Assembly (NCBI RefSeq): GCF_036323735.1 | Contig: NC_086029.1 | Location: forward strand, 49,351,357-49,415,356 | Direction: 5' to 3' | Length of the DNA: 64,000 nt | From: Rattus norvegicus | Taxonomy: Eukaryota > Chordata > Mammalia > Rodentia > Muridae | Shown: positions 1 to 11,959 of the stretch, piece by piece | Layout: each line of letters starts with the position of its first letter | Numbering within the stretch: the stretch's first letter is position 1 | Made by a program: the position numbers and the translations under genes | Notes under the pieces: model-generated | What the model saw: only the letters and a program-made list of their open reading frames with translations | Database searches by the model: none | What the model was told of the DNA's origin: nothing

Positions 1-1605
1 CTACCCAATTTGTTCACTCCTAAACCCCTGTGGTTGGAAGCATGATTGTACTTAAAACAAAGACCTTTGTAGATAGAATTACCATAAGAATCTGCAGTTG
101 GGACTACCTGGAATCTGGGTGGGTCCCATGTCCAATGGCATGTACTCTTTTACAAGAAGGAGCTAGAAGGCACATTTTGGTGACTTTCCTTTTCCTGGTG
201 ATCACATAATCTCACTGCGGCAGCTTGAGGGAGTATGGGTTTGTGTTCGGCTCAAGGTCTCGGAGGGCTCTGTCCACGGTTGCTTAGCCCTGAGCACTTG
301 GACAGAATGGTTGCAAGAGAGTGTGGTAGAAGGTGTTCTTTCCTTCGTAACAGTCAGGAGGCATAGAGCATGACAAGCTGGGGCCCAGGAACAATATATC
401 TCCAAGGATCTACCCCAGTGAACTATTCACCTCAGCAAGACTGCATGTTTTAAAGTTTCAGCACGCCCTAAATAGTACTATCAGCTGGGGGGAGGGGAGA
501 GGTTTTACAGAGTAAAACCATGGAGCCATCTTGTATTTAAACTTTATTAGGGAGACTCACAGACTAGAGGAGGAGGAAGTGGGTAGGCAAATCAGAGAGA
601 CGGGGGGATGGAAGAATGTGCTCCCGTGCTAAGAAGTGCTCGTATCCACTGTCAACTAGAAGAGACTGTCAGGGACAGAGTCTCCACCAAAACCTTCAGA
701 ATGTGCAGAGTCATGGTGACACCTCATTTTCTGCTTCCTCAGGACTCCCACAGGCTGCTGTTTGGAGATGCCAGGTTAGTCTGTTACAGCTGTCACAGAG
801 AGGACTTGTGATCACACTAGCCATGGCTGTTCCAGGCGGAGACCCTGGAACTATATTGCCTCAACAAAGACTAGGCCAGTGAACTGACTGGGTCTGTGGA
901 AATGCCAGAGTTGGATGGCACCAGTGCCCAGCTAATTGGGTTTATTAAAGTGTGGAGGATACTCTACACTAGATCATTAGGCAGCAAATGGCATACACAG
1001 AAAAATCTATTAATAACAGATAAGTTGTTTTGTGTTGCAAGCTATGGCTGCCTGAGAATTGTGAGTAACACGTTAAAATGTTGTGGACCATTTGTACTTT
1101 GAGTCTAAATTAAGGCCATTGGGAGAAACCTGGAGAGGCCCTGCCAAGTGCTCAGACCCACAGGGCAGTCCCTCAGCCCCAGAGTCAGACGGAAGCAGGT
1201 CTCTGCATCCAAGAAGGATGTCCACAGAAGTCCTCAGCCTGGAAGCAGTGCCCAGCTGAAAAGACTGGCCACATTCAAAACACTTGAAAGAGGACAGGCA
1301 AGATGTATATAGAAAGGTCCAGAAACAGCAAGAGCCCTGCGGGGGCCTTCAGCTGGCTTGTGGGGAAAGCCAGATGCGGGTGGGTGTGGGGCCTGGCTGG
1401 CACCTTTCTTCTCCATTGCTTCTGGCTTTTCTGGCTGTGATTGGAGATGTCTGATAGAACTCCCATTCCCTTGTTGAGTCTTGAGTGAGGGTTTCTCTTC
1501 ATCTTCAACGTCTGGATGGTCTTCTGAATGTACTGCTATATGAATGATCTCAACCAGGCCTCTTATACTCACAAGCTTTCTGGAAAATATTGTGTGTACC
1601 CCAGG
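1..1605. other. No gene or named repeat recognised
   Basis: Ordinary mixed-composition intergenic DNA. Open frames are all under 113 codons with no recognisable domain or splice context. Confidence 0.6.
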
Positions 1606-1609
1606 GGTG

Positions 1610-1738
1610 ATAGTTAATCCCAGTACTTAGGGGGCAGAAGCAGCTGTCTGTCTGTGAGTTCAAGGCCAGCGTGCTCTACCAAGGGAGATCATCGTCAACT
1701 AGGTCTACATGGTAAGACCCTGTCTCAAAAATTAATGT
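1610..1738 (+). mobile_element. B1 SINE, diverged
   Basis: Contains TTAATCCCAGTACTTAGG, GAGTTCAAGGCCAGC and the tail GACCCTGTCTCAAAAA, all B1 (7SL-derived) landmarks. The 5' end is decayed. Confidence 0.8.
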
Positions 1739-1829
1739 ATAATCTATTACATAATTTTCTTCTTTTTTTAAATGTCCCTGTGCCTGATATAAACCTTTAC
1801 TTTATTCAGACATTTTAAAGGTCTTTCCT

Positions 1830-1965
1830 TTTAAAATTTTTACTATGTACACTTAAGGTATACAACATTATATTTTAATATGTGCATTTAGGGTATACAA
1901 TTATATTTTAATACACATATTAAGTCAAGTAAGTGAGCTAGTCTCTTATCTCACAAGGTCACTTT
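1830..1965 (+). mobile_element. Probable old L1 3'-end fragment
   Basis: Repeated GGTATACAA...TTATATTTTAATA and the AAGTCAAGTAAGTGAGCTAG stretch resemble mammalian L1 3' UTR sequence. Low-complexity AT content makes the call tentative. Confidence 0.35.
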
Positions 1966-1976
1966 TTTCTGCCTCT

Positions 1977-1980
<4 letters not shown>

Positions 1981-2022
<42 letters not shown>
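1981..2022 (+). repeat. (GT)21 microsatellite
   Basis: 42 nt of pure GT directly after a short CT run. It keeps two cysteine-valine frames open by chance. Confidence 0.98.
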
Positions 2023-2024
<2 letters not shown>

Positions 2025-2596
2025 ATCCCCAGAGCCAGTGTATTCCATTCTCCAGGAATTATACTGTGGGTTTCACACCAGACCTTTGCGGATGTCTGTC
2101 ATGTTTTCTGTAACTTTATTGTTCATCCTTTACCACCAGGTTCCTTGGGGGACAGGTTCTCACACTCAGAGAACAGCTGTAAAGAACCGTGTTAAAACAT
2201 TGTTTTCTTTTCTTTTCTTTTTTTTTTTTAAAGAGTACTCAGTGTCGCTTTTAAAATTCAAAAGACAGGAGGTGCCACATTTAGCTCTTGCTGCTGTCTT
2301 TACAGCTGGCTGTGGAGGACCATCTTAGAGAAATCCTAATGATCTCCTCGCTGAAAATAGAAGCAACCTGTCAAGAGGCAGCAGGCTCAGCCTTTCCCCC
2401 AAAACAGAGCACTAGTAAGCTAAGGCACTGTGGGATTTTAATACTCGGGTGTGGTGTGCCTTTGATTTGGGGAAGTTAACATAAACGGTGCTTTGCTCTC
2501 AGTAACTAGGAGATGGATCCTAGGGTTTACGTACTGACTCTCACGTTAGCCTTTGCAGCATAGACAAGAGAGTGACTTTTTGTAAGAAAGGATTTC

Positions 2597-2785
2597 GTGT
2601 AATCCCAGCAATCTTGCTATGTAACTGAGGATGACTTTCAATTTCTGATCCTTCTGCATCCTCCTTCTGGGTGCCAGGTTACAGGAATGCCACATTGGGT
2701 ACAATCAGAGTGATGTGGTGATGGGACCCATGGTTTGTCACATGCTAAGCATGTTTTTGATTAGCTGACCCATGTCCCCACCCCC
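2597..2785 (-). mobile_element. RSINE1/B4-type SINE
   Basis: On the minus strand an ID-like head (GCTTAGCATGTGACAAACC after a decayed start) precedes a B1-like body ending in CCTCAGTTACATAGC. The orientation is clear from the reversed landmarks near 2620 (TGCTATGTAACTGAGG). It is diverged. Confidence 0.6.
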
Positions 2786-3245
2786 TGAGGGTAACTCTGG
2801 AGGGATCCTCCCAAAAATTGAGATCTCAAAGGCTCTGAATCAGAAGAAGAAGAATCTAGAAAAAATCCTGTCTTGTGCAGATAACAACTAATCATGTTTT
2901 CCCAATAACTTCGGTGCAAAACCTGGGCTCATTTGATGTTGGTTCCCCTAAAGGCCCAGCTGGATCTGTTACCACTTTTGTTACTCAAGTCGTATAAGAT
3001 TGAAATTTATAAAATGTCCTTCCCCCAACCCCTACCCCAACTCAACCTTATAAAGGAAAATTATCCCAGTTTGCCAAACTAAATGTCGTGGTCAAGGACA
3101 GTCGGACTTCCCACTCATGAGTCCTGACCTCTTAACTATTGTTCTAAAGAGCTATTTCTAGAAGCATATAGTGGAGGCTCTAACTAATGTCATACAGATG
3201 AGATTAATCTTATGAAAAAATAGTTTCTTTCTAGAAAAACTGCAC

Positions 3246-3250
<5 letters not shown>

Positions 3251-3307
<57 letters not shown>
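3251..3307 (+). repeat. (CT)n microsatellite
   Basis: 57 nt of CT with one TTTC interruption at about 3291. Confidence 0.98.
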
Positions 3308-3475
3308 GTAATCTTGGGAAACTGTAGCTTGTAGTAGAACAGAAACAGTATCTGAAAAAGTCATGTGAGCATGCTAACTCTCTGTTTGGAATGTAGATGG
3401 CATCTTCTAGGACCTGAAACCCAAAGGTCAAAAGACTAGCCACTGTGAAAGATATGGCGTTCGGAATTATATAAG

Positions 3476-3874
3476 TGTGCTGTCTAATTCCATGTCAACT
3501 GGACGTAGGCTAGAGTCATCTGAAAGGAGGGAACAGTGAAGAAAATATCTCTATGAGATCAGGCTCCAGGCAAGCCTGAAGAGCATTTTCTTAATTAGTG
3601 ATTGATGTGGGAGGGCCCAGCCCACTGTGGGCGGTGCCATTCCTGGGCTGCTGGTCCTGGGGGTCTATAAGAAAGCAGGATAAGTAAACCACGGAGAGCA
3701 AGCTAGTAAGCAGCACCCTCCATGGCTTCTGACTCAGGTTCTGTCCTGTTTGAGTTCCTGTCTTGACTTCCTTTGATGATAAACAGTGATGTGGAAGTGT
3801 AAATCACAGCCTTTTCTCCCTGAGTTGCTTTGGCTATGGTGTTTCATACCAGCAATATTAGCTTAGCTGAGACA
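3476..3874 (+). repeat. 5' LTR of the 3.5-5.5 kb element
   Basis: A 399-bp LTR starting TGTGCTG and ending GAGACA. It includes GTGGGAGGGCCCAGCCCA and a TATAAGAAAG box-like stretch near 3668. Its sequence is shared with the 3' LTR at 5185 and with solo copies at 19790 (minus), 33960 and 56045. Confidence 0.8.
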
Positions 3875-5184
3875 AGTTGGTACCAGATATGGAATATTGC
3901 TGTGACCGATCTGACCATGTTTTGGGGAGATTTGTGGAAGGACTTTGAAACTTTGGTCTAGAAAAGCCATTGGGAGTTGAGAGCTCAGTGAGCTGTTCTG
4001 TGGGAGCTTGGAGGATAAGAATGTTGAGAGCAGTGCAGAAGATGGAGGCCTGGCCTGTGAAGTTTCAAAAAGAAGTTTAAAGACTCTATCCAGGCCATTC
4101 GCTTTTTTTTTTTTTTTTTTTTTTTTTGGATTAAGATCATGTGGTTCTGGTTAGCTGGGGCTGAAGAATCAGCTGTGATTAATAACCAATAAATTGAGAA
4201 CTTTGCTTGACTGGGACACTTGATGCTGGTCAGCTGGCGCTGGGACATTAGAGGTGATTAAAAAGAGACCAGCATCACTGAGGTGAAGGCTCCTGGGGTG
4301 TCCCAGAAGCAGCTAAGGTTGTACTGTTGTCATCCGAACTTGGTAGAGTGAGAGTCACTCAGGTGGTGCTGGGTTTGAAGGCATGAAGGAACCTTGGAAA
4401 GCAGCCAGGGTTTGGTGCGATAAGAAGCCAGGAAGGGTGCAGCCTCAGTAGCATTTGAAGTCCCAGTGATTGAAGGAGTCATGGAGAGAAGTTGAGGTAT
4501 GTCACTATGAAGAGGAGAGACTATTGGCAAAAGTGCAGCCTATTTTCAGCAGAAGACCGTAGCATTTTGGAGATGCCAGTACCCTGGGATGACCACCAAG
4601 AACAGTAGCAGCAATGGAGTGGAGTCAGCCAGAGCCTTGGAGGACAAGCTGTGTGTGCAGCAGAGGGCAGAGCTGGGGAAGTGACCTATGTCGCTTGAAG
4701 GAGCCCAGAAAACCATGAGTGGATCCCAAATATTAGACATTGAATTATTTTCATTGTTGGAGTATCGTTTTGCTTTGTTCAGATTGTGTCTGTGCCCCAC
4801 CTCTTACCTCTTGAACTAAGAAAGTTTTTTTTGTTTTGTTTTTTAAGCTTATATTTGATTTTATTTGAATCCACAGCCTTGCAGTTTTTAAAAGAGATTT
4901 TGAATTTTAAGAGAGACTTTTGGTTTTTACAGAGACTGAACTTTTTAAGTATTTGAATTGACAAAGAGTGGGACTTTCAGGTTTGTAGTATGTTTTGTAG
5001 TTGTAGTATTTATCAACTTAGATCTTGGCAACAGACAAAAAGCTTTTGAATCAGTAAAGAGTTGGACTTCTAGGGTTGTAATATGTTTTATATGTGTGGC
5101 ATTTAGTGATCTGAGATCTTGGGGATGAACTAAAAATATTATGGCTTAAAAAGTATTGCATAGCAAGTTGACAAAAGGGCCCAT

Positions 5185-5543
5185 TGTACTGGCTAATTTT
5201 ATGTCACCTTGACAAAGGCAGAGTCAGCTGAAAGGAGGGGACCCCAATTGAGAAAATGCCTCAGTGTAGAGCATTTTCTTGACCAGTGATCTGGGAGTGC
5301 CTAGTCTTTTGAGGGTAGGGTCAACACTGGGCTGGTGGTCTTAGGTTTTATAAGAAAGCAGGCTGAGCAAGCCATGTGGAGCAAGCCAATAAACAGTATC
5401 CCCTTAGGGCCTCTGCATCAGCTCCTGCCTCCAGATTCCTGTCCTGTTTGAGTTCCTGCTTCCTTTGATGATGAACAGTGATGGGAAAGTATTCTCTGGC
5501 TAAGTTTCTTTGGTCATGGTGTTTCATCATGGCGATACTAACC
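5185..5543 (+). repeat. 3' LTR of the 3.5-5.5 kb element
   Basis: A 359-bp copy of the 5' LTR with several indels, including one near its end, where the terminal CA is lost. TTTTATAAGAAAGC near 5346 corresponds to the TATAAGAAAG stretch of the 5' LTR. The divergence between the two LTRs implies an old insertion. Confidence 0.8.
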
Positions 5544-5551
5544 ATAAGGGA

Positions 5552-5832
5552 GTTTGGGCTGGCAGATGGCTCAGTTGGTAAAAGTGTTTCACAGCCAAAC
5601 ATGTGGAATGGAATTTGGATCCTCGGCGCCCATTTTAAAAGCTGGGCTTAGTGGTGTTCATGTAACGTCAGTGCTTCAGAGGCAAATAGGGGAACTCCCT
5701 GACCTTGCTGGCCAGCCAGTCTAGCCAAAAGGTGAGCCCCAGGGTCAGAGAGACCCTGTCACAAAAACTCAGGAGGGCAGTGATAGAGGAGGACACTCAA
5801 TGCCGACTTCCAGGCTCTACATACGTGGTGTG
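5552..5832 (+). mobile_element. B4-type composite SINE
   Basis: tRNA-like head (GGCAGATGGCTCAGTTGG), middle GCTGGGCTTAGTGGTG, then TTGCTGGCCAGCCAGTC and GAGACCCTGTC. It ends with GACACTCAATGCCGACTTCC. The same arrangement recurs at 15186 (minus), 49300 and 61990. It inserted just after the 3' target duplication of the LTR element. Confidence 0.75.
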
Positions 5833-5857
5833 TTAGTATCTGTCCAGTGTGTGGCTT

Positions 5858-5932
5858 ACCATGATTGTATAGTGGTTAGTACTCTGCTGTGTTGTGGCTG
5901 CAGCAACCTTGGTTCGAATCTGAGTCATGGCA
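5858..5932 (+). pseudogene. tRNA-His(GTG) pseudogene
   Basis: 75 nt align to mammalian tRNA-His(GTG). The A box (around GTATAGTGGTTAGT) and B box (GGTTCGAATC) are intact, and the anticodon loop TTGTGGC is present. It differs from the functional 72-nt sequence by a 3-nt insertion (TGT) in the 5' side of the anticodon stem and by seven substitutions. Six of these are C-to-T or G-to-A changes at sites that are CpG in the functional gene. The acceptor stem still pairs apart from the first base pair. TCA follows the discriminator base where a mature tRNA would have CCA. A B4-type SINE lies directly upstream. Most likely a dead or retroposed copy; weak pol III activity cannot be excluded. Confidence 0.9.
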
Positions 5933-5939
5933 TCATGTG

Positions 5940-6165
5940 TTTTATAAAACAGCAGTTGTGGTGTGGGAGAAGGGAGCTCCTGGGCTGGGAGCATGCCAAA
6001 GTTTTCCCTCTGAGAAATCAAGCCGTGAGGCAGACCTCATATAAGAAGGTTTATAGGCAAAAAGGAAAAGGGAGACGGGGAGAAGCCAGAGCAGTCCTTA
6101 TATGCCAGGCTTTTGGCTGGTACCTGGCCGTTGCTAGGTAACTGTTGGGTGAGGCCTAGAGGAAA
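5940..6165 (-). mobile_element. LTR fragment related to the 15.5-kb LTR
   Basis: On the minus strand it reads CCTAGCAACGGCCAGGTACC, then GGCATATAAGGAC, then a C/T-rich tract. This is the same order as the LTR at 15465 (GGCAACAGCCAG, TATAAAAGG, pyrimidine tract). The family is not named with confidence. Confidence 0.4.
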
Positions 6166-6169
6166 GGCT

Positions 6170-7340
6170 AACTTGGTGTACTGGGGTCACTAGCATCATG
6201 GAACTGTTCTTGCTACACTTTCTTGGTTATGTTTTCTTTAAGCTTTCCCTGAAATGTACTTCCATAAATATTAATGTTTTATAGATAAGCTGAACGGTAC
6301 ATGAATTGGATATTCTTCCTTGCTGCTTCCTTCAAAACATGCTGACCCAATGTTTTCCACTTCAAATTTCAAGGGCCAGGTGGAATCTTTTCCTTTTTTA
6401 AGTTTGTATGATCTTTTTAGCTGGGACTCAAAAAGAAAACGGGCAGGCATTCTTAGAGGAGTGACTTTTCAGAAAATGTTATATCTATATTTTTATGTTT
6501 AACAGCTTGAATAGAAGTTTTAGGAGATTGCTGCTGCCTGTGAACAAGGAAACATTTATGACAAAACCTTTCTTAAAACTTAGGATTTAACTAAAAAGCT
6601 CCCGTAACACACTCTCCTTTTGCTTGGAATAGGGTACAAAGGTAAGAGATTGAACAGAGGAAGAGGATGGGTCTGCCCGGGGCTTCTCAGACCCAGGAGA
6701 ACATGGCAGCTGTTGGGGGATGTTCATTTTTAATCTTTCTAGAGTCACCATAACTTGCAATTCTATTGTCATTATGGCTTTTCCATATCTCACAGTCAAA
6801 TAGTTAATCTATCAGGAGGCAAATCCCTTGTCACAGCGACAGCATTTGGTCTGTTCCACCCCTCACTACTATGGACTCTTCTCCATCAAAACTGCTAGCC
6901 ACCTCTCTGCCTTTCCTAGTCTTTGGTCTCCTCCGGTTGTCCCACTTGGTCTGGGTGACCAGCCATTCCAACTGTCCTTTCGCTATCCTCCTAAGATTCC
7001 AGTGTCGGCTGGAATCTCGCCATCCTACTTGATGTTGCCAAACACTGGCTGGATCCTTCTCTGGGAGCTTCTTTCTTGTGTGTCTGTGTGCACATGCCTT
7101 AGATTCTAGTCTTGAGCCTGTAGCTGCTACTGGAGAAATGTACTTTACGGTGTCTGTTTCTCTCACTATGAAGGTATTCTATATAATCTCAGCTGAAGTG
7201 TCCTTTATGGTTGAACGCCCCCATCCTGCATTTATCTTGGCTGATTTCTTAGCTGGGTAATGGCTAATGTGCATGCCTCTTCGTTATTTCCCTCAGGTTT
7301 CCAACTCCCTTCTGTACGCTACCATGCTGTCTGAAACTCA
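6170..7340. other. No gene or named repeat recognised
   Basis: The short open frames at 6320-7260 show no known domain and overlap on both strands. Confidence 0.5.
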
Positions 7341-7345
7341 GTATG

Positions 7346-7665
7346 ATGGTTAGTCTTTACCTTCAACTTGACTGGATTTAGAAACATGTGGGAGACATAC
7401 TTCTGGGAGTGTCTGTGAGGAATTTTCTGGGTTAGGGAACTCATCTTTTTCTTCTCTCTCATTCCTAGTTCTCCCATTCCCACTCCCTGCCTTTGCCCCT
7501 CGGCAATGTAATGCCTTTGGCCTTGTGGCGACATGGCCTCAGCAAAGCTGGCACCTTGATCTTGGACTTCTCAGACTCAGAAATTGTGAGACATGTATCT
7601 CTGTTCTTTGTAAATTAACTGGATTTTAGCATTTTGTTACAACAGCAGAAATGGATTGTAGTGGT
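7346..7665 (+). mobile_element. ERVL/MaLR-type LTR, diverged
   Basis: Begins with GATGGTTAGTCTTTACC and TCAACTTGACTGGATTTAG. It ends with CTTGATCTTGGACTTCTCAG followed by a TTTTGTTACAACAGCAGAAA tail, typical of MaLR-class LTR 3' ends. Family not assigned. Confidence 0.55.
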
Positions 7666-7669
7666 TTAC

Positions 7670-9960
7670 AAGAGAGAAACCAAAGAGCTGTGTTACTGGT
7701 CATGCTTAAAGCCCAAAGCATCATGAAGGAGTTTAGAGAATGGCCATTAACTTTGTGGCTATGAGGCTCTGGGTAGTAGGCATATAGTAGGAAATAGAAA
7801 TTCTTCTAAAGATGGATGTGTGCTTCTGTCCACCATTACTGCTTGGTGTTAGGTTTGAACCTTTGAAATGCTCTAAAAGCAGTTAGACATAAGACCTGAG
7901 AGCAAAGGGGTTGGCTCAGGCTGTCTCTGCTAGGTATGTAGCCGCTCGATAGGTATTTGTTTGCATTTTATTTCTAGGTTTGATTGTAAAGGTTCAGAGA
8001 GCCATTCTCACTGGCGTTTAGCACCTGGAATTGCAAGGTGACAAGCTCATCATCACTGAGTTATGTCCATTTCATTTTCTCTTCTTCATACTTTTGTATT
8101 TTAAAGACAAGGTCTCATGTCGCCCAGTATGATAACTCACGAATGATACAGTTACAGATAAAAGCAACTATACCGAGGGCCTTCTGCCTGCTTGGGAAGC
8201 AATCTACCCACTCCTCACACGTTGTTCCAAACTGTTTAGACACCAGGTGAAGAAGGCCCTGTTCCCTCCCATTCTGCAGGCAGAGATTTCAGGAGTTTAT
8301 AGAAAAGAACAATCAACTTCCTTCCATTGAAGGGTCTTCAGTGATATGGCTCTTAAGGCTTGCCATTGTTTTAAATGATTAGCCCATCCCGCCCCTGCCT
8401 AGGAGTTAGCAACATGTCAGGCATTTTAAATAGCCTTTCTGTGTTCTGACACAAGCTTGTCATCGGGGAGCTAAATGACATTTAGAAGTGGTGTCTTGAG
8501 TTTGATGATATGTCTTTTGATTGACTTTGTGCTCAGCTTAATAGAGTTATCCTCCTGCCCCTTGGTGGTGATGACAAGCTTACTGCCCTAGGCTGTGAGC
8601 CAGAGTCAACATCCCATGTAAGAAAGCCATCCAGCTCTTTGCAGAGGAAGAATGATAATAGATTTCCCTGCTCCACCTGCTCTGCCCCCACCAGATGTTG
8701 GGGACTCATTTTCCTTTGCAGCCCCAAAGTTAATGAGTTATCTCTTCTGAAATAGCAATTCCAGTTTATCCAATCTGATAGGCCCTCAGGGGATGGACTA
8801 GATGTTGGTTGTTGATTTTATTATAGAGAAGGCATGGGTGTCCATGGTTGGGACTCTCCTGGTACACTTTGAGATTTGTGTTACTTTTCAAAATGTATGC
8901 ACACCCACACATCGTGTAGAGTATAATTAAGACAACTAAGAACATCTCTGTCCATAGCACGTGGATTACTTGTGACGTGCACTACATTTCTAGGAAAACT
9001 TATAATTTTGCCATACACATGCTACAGAATGAACTAACTGCCCAGTTGGGATACAGCCCAGGTCTTTGACTCTATCTTTTATCTTCCTAAGTAGTTCTTA
9101 AACTCAGGCACTGGATAGAACCTGCTGAAAGCAAGCCAGACTTCTCACAGATCTCTGAGATACATGCTAAAGTCGTGTGTTGCCTACTGGCCTATGCACT
9201 GCTGGACATTATACAGCTGCATAGACTGGGCTAGATGTAAATAGATTTGACATGCAAGATTTAGGAGCTGCACTTGGTGGTGGCAGAGGTGGGGAGCTCC
9301 TCTTCATGTTCATGTGTGTGTTCTGGTCTTTATGAAGCCACCAGGATCCAATTGTGTTGGTTCCATCCTGATGAGGTCTAACCTGTACCATCCCCTAAAG
9401 GTCCCATCTCTAAAGAGCACAGTAGGAAGGCGCCTCCAATATTACAATATCCCTTGTTAGGGATAAGATACCTAAAGAGGCTTTGGGGACACTTGAAACA
9501 TACCCAGATGCCAGATGACAGTAAATGGTCCCATTGTGTAAATTCAAAGGCAAATACAAACATCGAGGCATTCAGAACTTGCTGTGTTTTACTGGTTAAT
9601 GTTTATGCAAAAGCCTATAGGATGACATATACACATTATACCCAGATTTCGGGATTCCTGTGAATTTGCAAACTTCAGAGTAAGTAGATGGTTTATGATA
9701 GAGGACTTCATAACTGTCCCGAATAAAGGTGTGGAATTCATGATCTTGATACTCAAGTCTTTATCTTTGAATCCAGGTAACCCAAGATGCAGCCTCACCC
9801 TTATGTTTATGTCCTAAGGCTCTACCCAGTGCTGAGCCAGCCTAGAGAGTCCAGGACTGGCATCATGACTCAGGACTTCCACTGATAGATGTTTTTCTTC
9901 TCTTTTGTGTTGAGGTGCAAAATCAAGGGTGACAGCAGCCTGGGAAGGAGAGTCTATCTT
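7670..9960. other. No gene or confidently named repeat
   Basis: Apart from a short reversed B1-like scrap near 8105-8145, no element is recognised in this 2.3 kb. No open frame exceeds about 70 codons. Confidence 0.5.
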
Positions 9961-9964
9961 GTTC

Positions 9965-10545
9965 TTCAATTTTGTTTTATTCTTTCTTCTACTGCTGCGA
10001 CAAAATGCTCTAGATTGGGTAACTTACTATATAAAGAAGTTTATTCCTTATAATCAGCAGTCTAAGAAGTCCAGTGTTAAAAGTGCTGACAATCTGATCA
10101 GGGTTTCCTTATTATAATGATGTCATATGCAATGATGTCATACTACCATGATATCACTGTAATGGTATCATTGTGTGACTATACCGAGGAAGATACCACT
10201 TGCCGAGAGAACAGAAACACATAGCAGTCCTGCAGTGGTGGCATCTGGTCAGGGTTTGTTTATTATAATGATGCTATATGTGCTATATGCAATGATGTCA
10301 TACTATAATCATATCACTGTAATGGAATCATTGTGTGATTACACAGAGAAAGACTGCCTAACAAGGGAACAGAAACACATACCAATCCTTCTCTGAAGTC
10401 ACTAATGTTATTACCCAGGACTGGTCCTGATTACTTCATCTAACCCTAAATATCTCCAACAAACTGCACTCCAAATGCCATCAGTACATGATACTGGGGA
10501 TTCAATTTGGAGGGATACATTCAAATTGGAGCAACTGCCATGGCC
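9965..10545 (-). mobile_element. MLT1-type LTR enlarged by an internal tandem duplication
   Basis: Outer parts match a minus-strand MLT1 LTR: CTGCTGCGACAAAATGCTC and GATTGGGTAACTTACTATA on one side, GATTCAATTTGGAGGGATAC on the other. The interior carries two copies of a ~140-bp unit (10096-10231 and 10247-10389). These make it longer than the usual ~400 bp. Confidence 0.65.
10096..10389 (+). repeat. Imperfect tandem duplication, unit about 140-150 bp
   Basis: Both copies run from TCAGGGTTT through TTATTATAATGATG and ATCACTGTAATGG to GAACAGAAACACATA. The second copy carries a short extra TGCTATATG unit. Each contains imperfect palindromes around ATGATATCACTGTAATGGTATCA-like sequence. Confidence 0.85.
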
Positions 10546-10549
10546 CATC

Positions 10550-11955
10550 CTTGGAGGCTTCTTAGACATCCATGACCTTGTTCAATGAAGCACCATTGTT
10601 CTGCATATTTCTAGACTTACCTAGATCTGAACTGGAGTCATCAGTCTTTCTTCATTCACTGTGAAATTCCCAGTGAGGGCAAGGATCTATTTAGGGGGCC
10701 ATCTGGGGCCAGTCCAGCTGTCACGTCTACTCTTTGAGTTTGCAGCTGCCAGGGCAGGCAGAATGCATCAGAGTTGGGTCCCATGTGGGCAGAAAGGAAC
10801 ATCTCACTTCTGTGCTTGTTACTCTAAGTGTCTGTGTGTAGGGGAAGGGGGCATGGAACATTTCTACCTGGTGAAATCAATAAGCTCATTGGGTCACCAG
10901 AGGCCTCTCTGGTGGATGTGGGCTTTGGTTTGTCATTGAATCTTGGGAGGAGGGAGAAGGCATTTCTTAGTCCCCACTTCCTTCAAAAAGAAAACTTCAA
11001 CAGTGACCTGTTAGAATTCAAGGTATGAGTTTAATGGGCGAAGCAGATACTCAACCACAGCATCTAGTGGGACAATGTCTGCTGTAAGGTTGGTTTTTGT
11101 TAAAACAAACAAATCCAGAATATAATTACCTGAAGGAAATGACCACCTTTCCCTCAGATCTGATGACTGAGAAAAGATTGAGACTAGAAAAATGTTTTAA
11201 TTTATTCAAATAAGAACGGAAATCATTTAGTGATCTTTGGCTGGCACTGTTCTTGAAGGTGGCTGGATATTTTCATGATCTTAAATGCCAAAGGGTCAAT
11301 CATTTTGTGCATCTCTGTCCATAAACCCTTTCCTGTGGTTTAACTGTAAACCCCAAACTCATCTATTCTGTCATTTGGATCAATTATTGAAAAGATGTTT
11401 TGAAAAGCCAGGCATTTGAAGTTCGGACATGGGTTACTGCCCAGCTTCTGCACTCTATGCCCTTGAATGGGCTTCCCATTCATTCCACAAGAAGCTGACT
11501 CTATGAAACATGTTCATCTTGCTTTTACAATTTGATTTTAATGCTTATCAACTTTGTAAATTAACAGGGTTCAGTGTGGCATTTCCTTATGAGCACACTG
11601 TGCCTTGGTCATGTACTCTGTACTTTCTCTCCCTGCCAGCACACTTCTTAGTCTCTAAAAATCCACTTTAATATTTTTCTGTCCCCTCCCTTACCCTTGT
11701 CCCTCTCTAGTGTCCTCTATTCCACCCTACACTTCTACAAAGTTCACCTTCTCATCTCTACATGTGGGTGAGAACCAGTCTTATTTGTCTTTCTAGTTGC
11801 TGAAATTCGGGAGTTCTCATACACTATTGGGAGTATGAGAACTAAGTCAATAAATATGCTCCATTGTTTAAATTCATCCTTTGAATTATAATATTCCAAC
11901 TGTTGTGGGAATTTTCTCTCTGAGGAAGAGGGGGCTAAGAAATGCCTTTTCCCTC
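10550..11955. other. No gene or named repeat recognised
   Basis: No element or coding segment can be supported. The longest frame (92 codons at 10661) has no known domain. Confidence 0.5.
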
Positions 11956-11959
11956 CTAA

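Larger units (their letters stand above)
3471..5548 (+). mobile_element. Non-autonomous ERVL/MaLR-like LTR element, near complete
   Basis: Two related LTRs lie at 3476-3874 and 5185-5543 (starts TGTGCTGTCTAATT and TGTACTGGCTAATT). They flank about 1.3 kb of internal sequence. TGGTACCAGATATGG at 3878-3892 matches a primer-binding site for tRNA-Leu (3' end of the TAA isoacceptor). A purine run (ACAAAAGGG) precedes the 3' LTR. The whole is bracketed by ATAAG at 3471-3475 and 5544-5548, a 5-bp target duplication. No gag, pol or env reading frame remains, and a poly-T run interrupts the interior at 4102-4127. The tRNA-Leu primer site and 5-bp duplication fit the ERVL-MaLR class; the exact family name is uncertain. 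The element is probably old and inactive. Confidence 0.85.
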
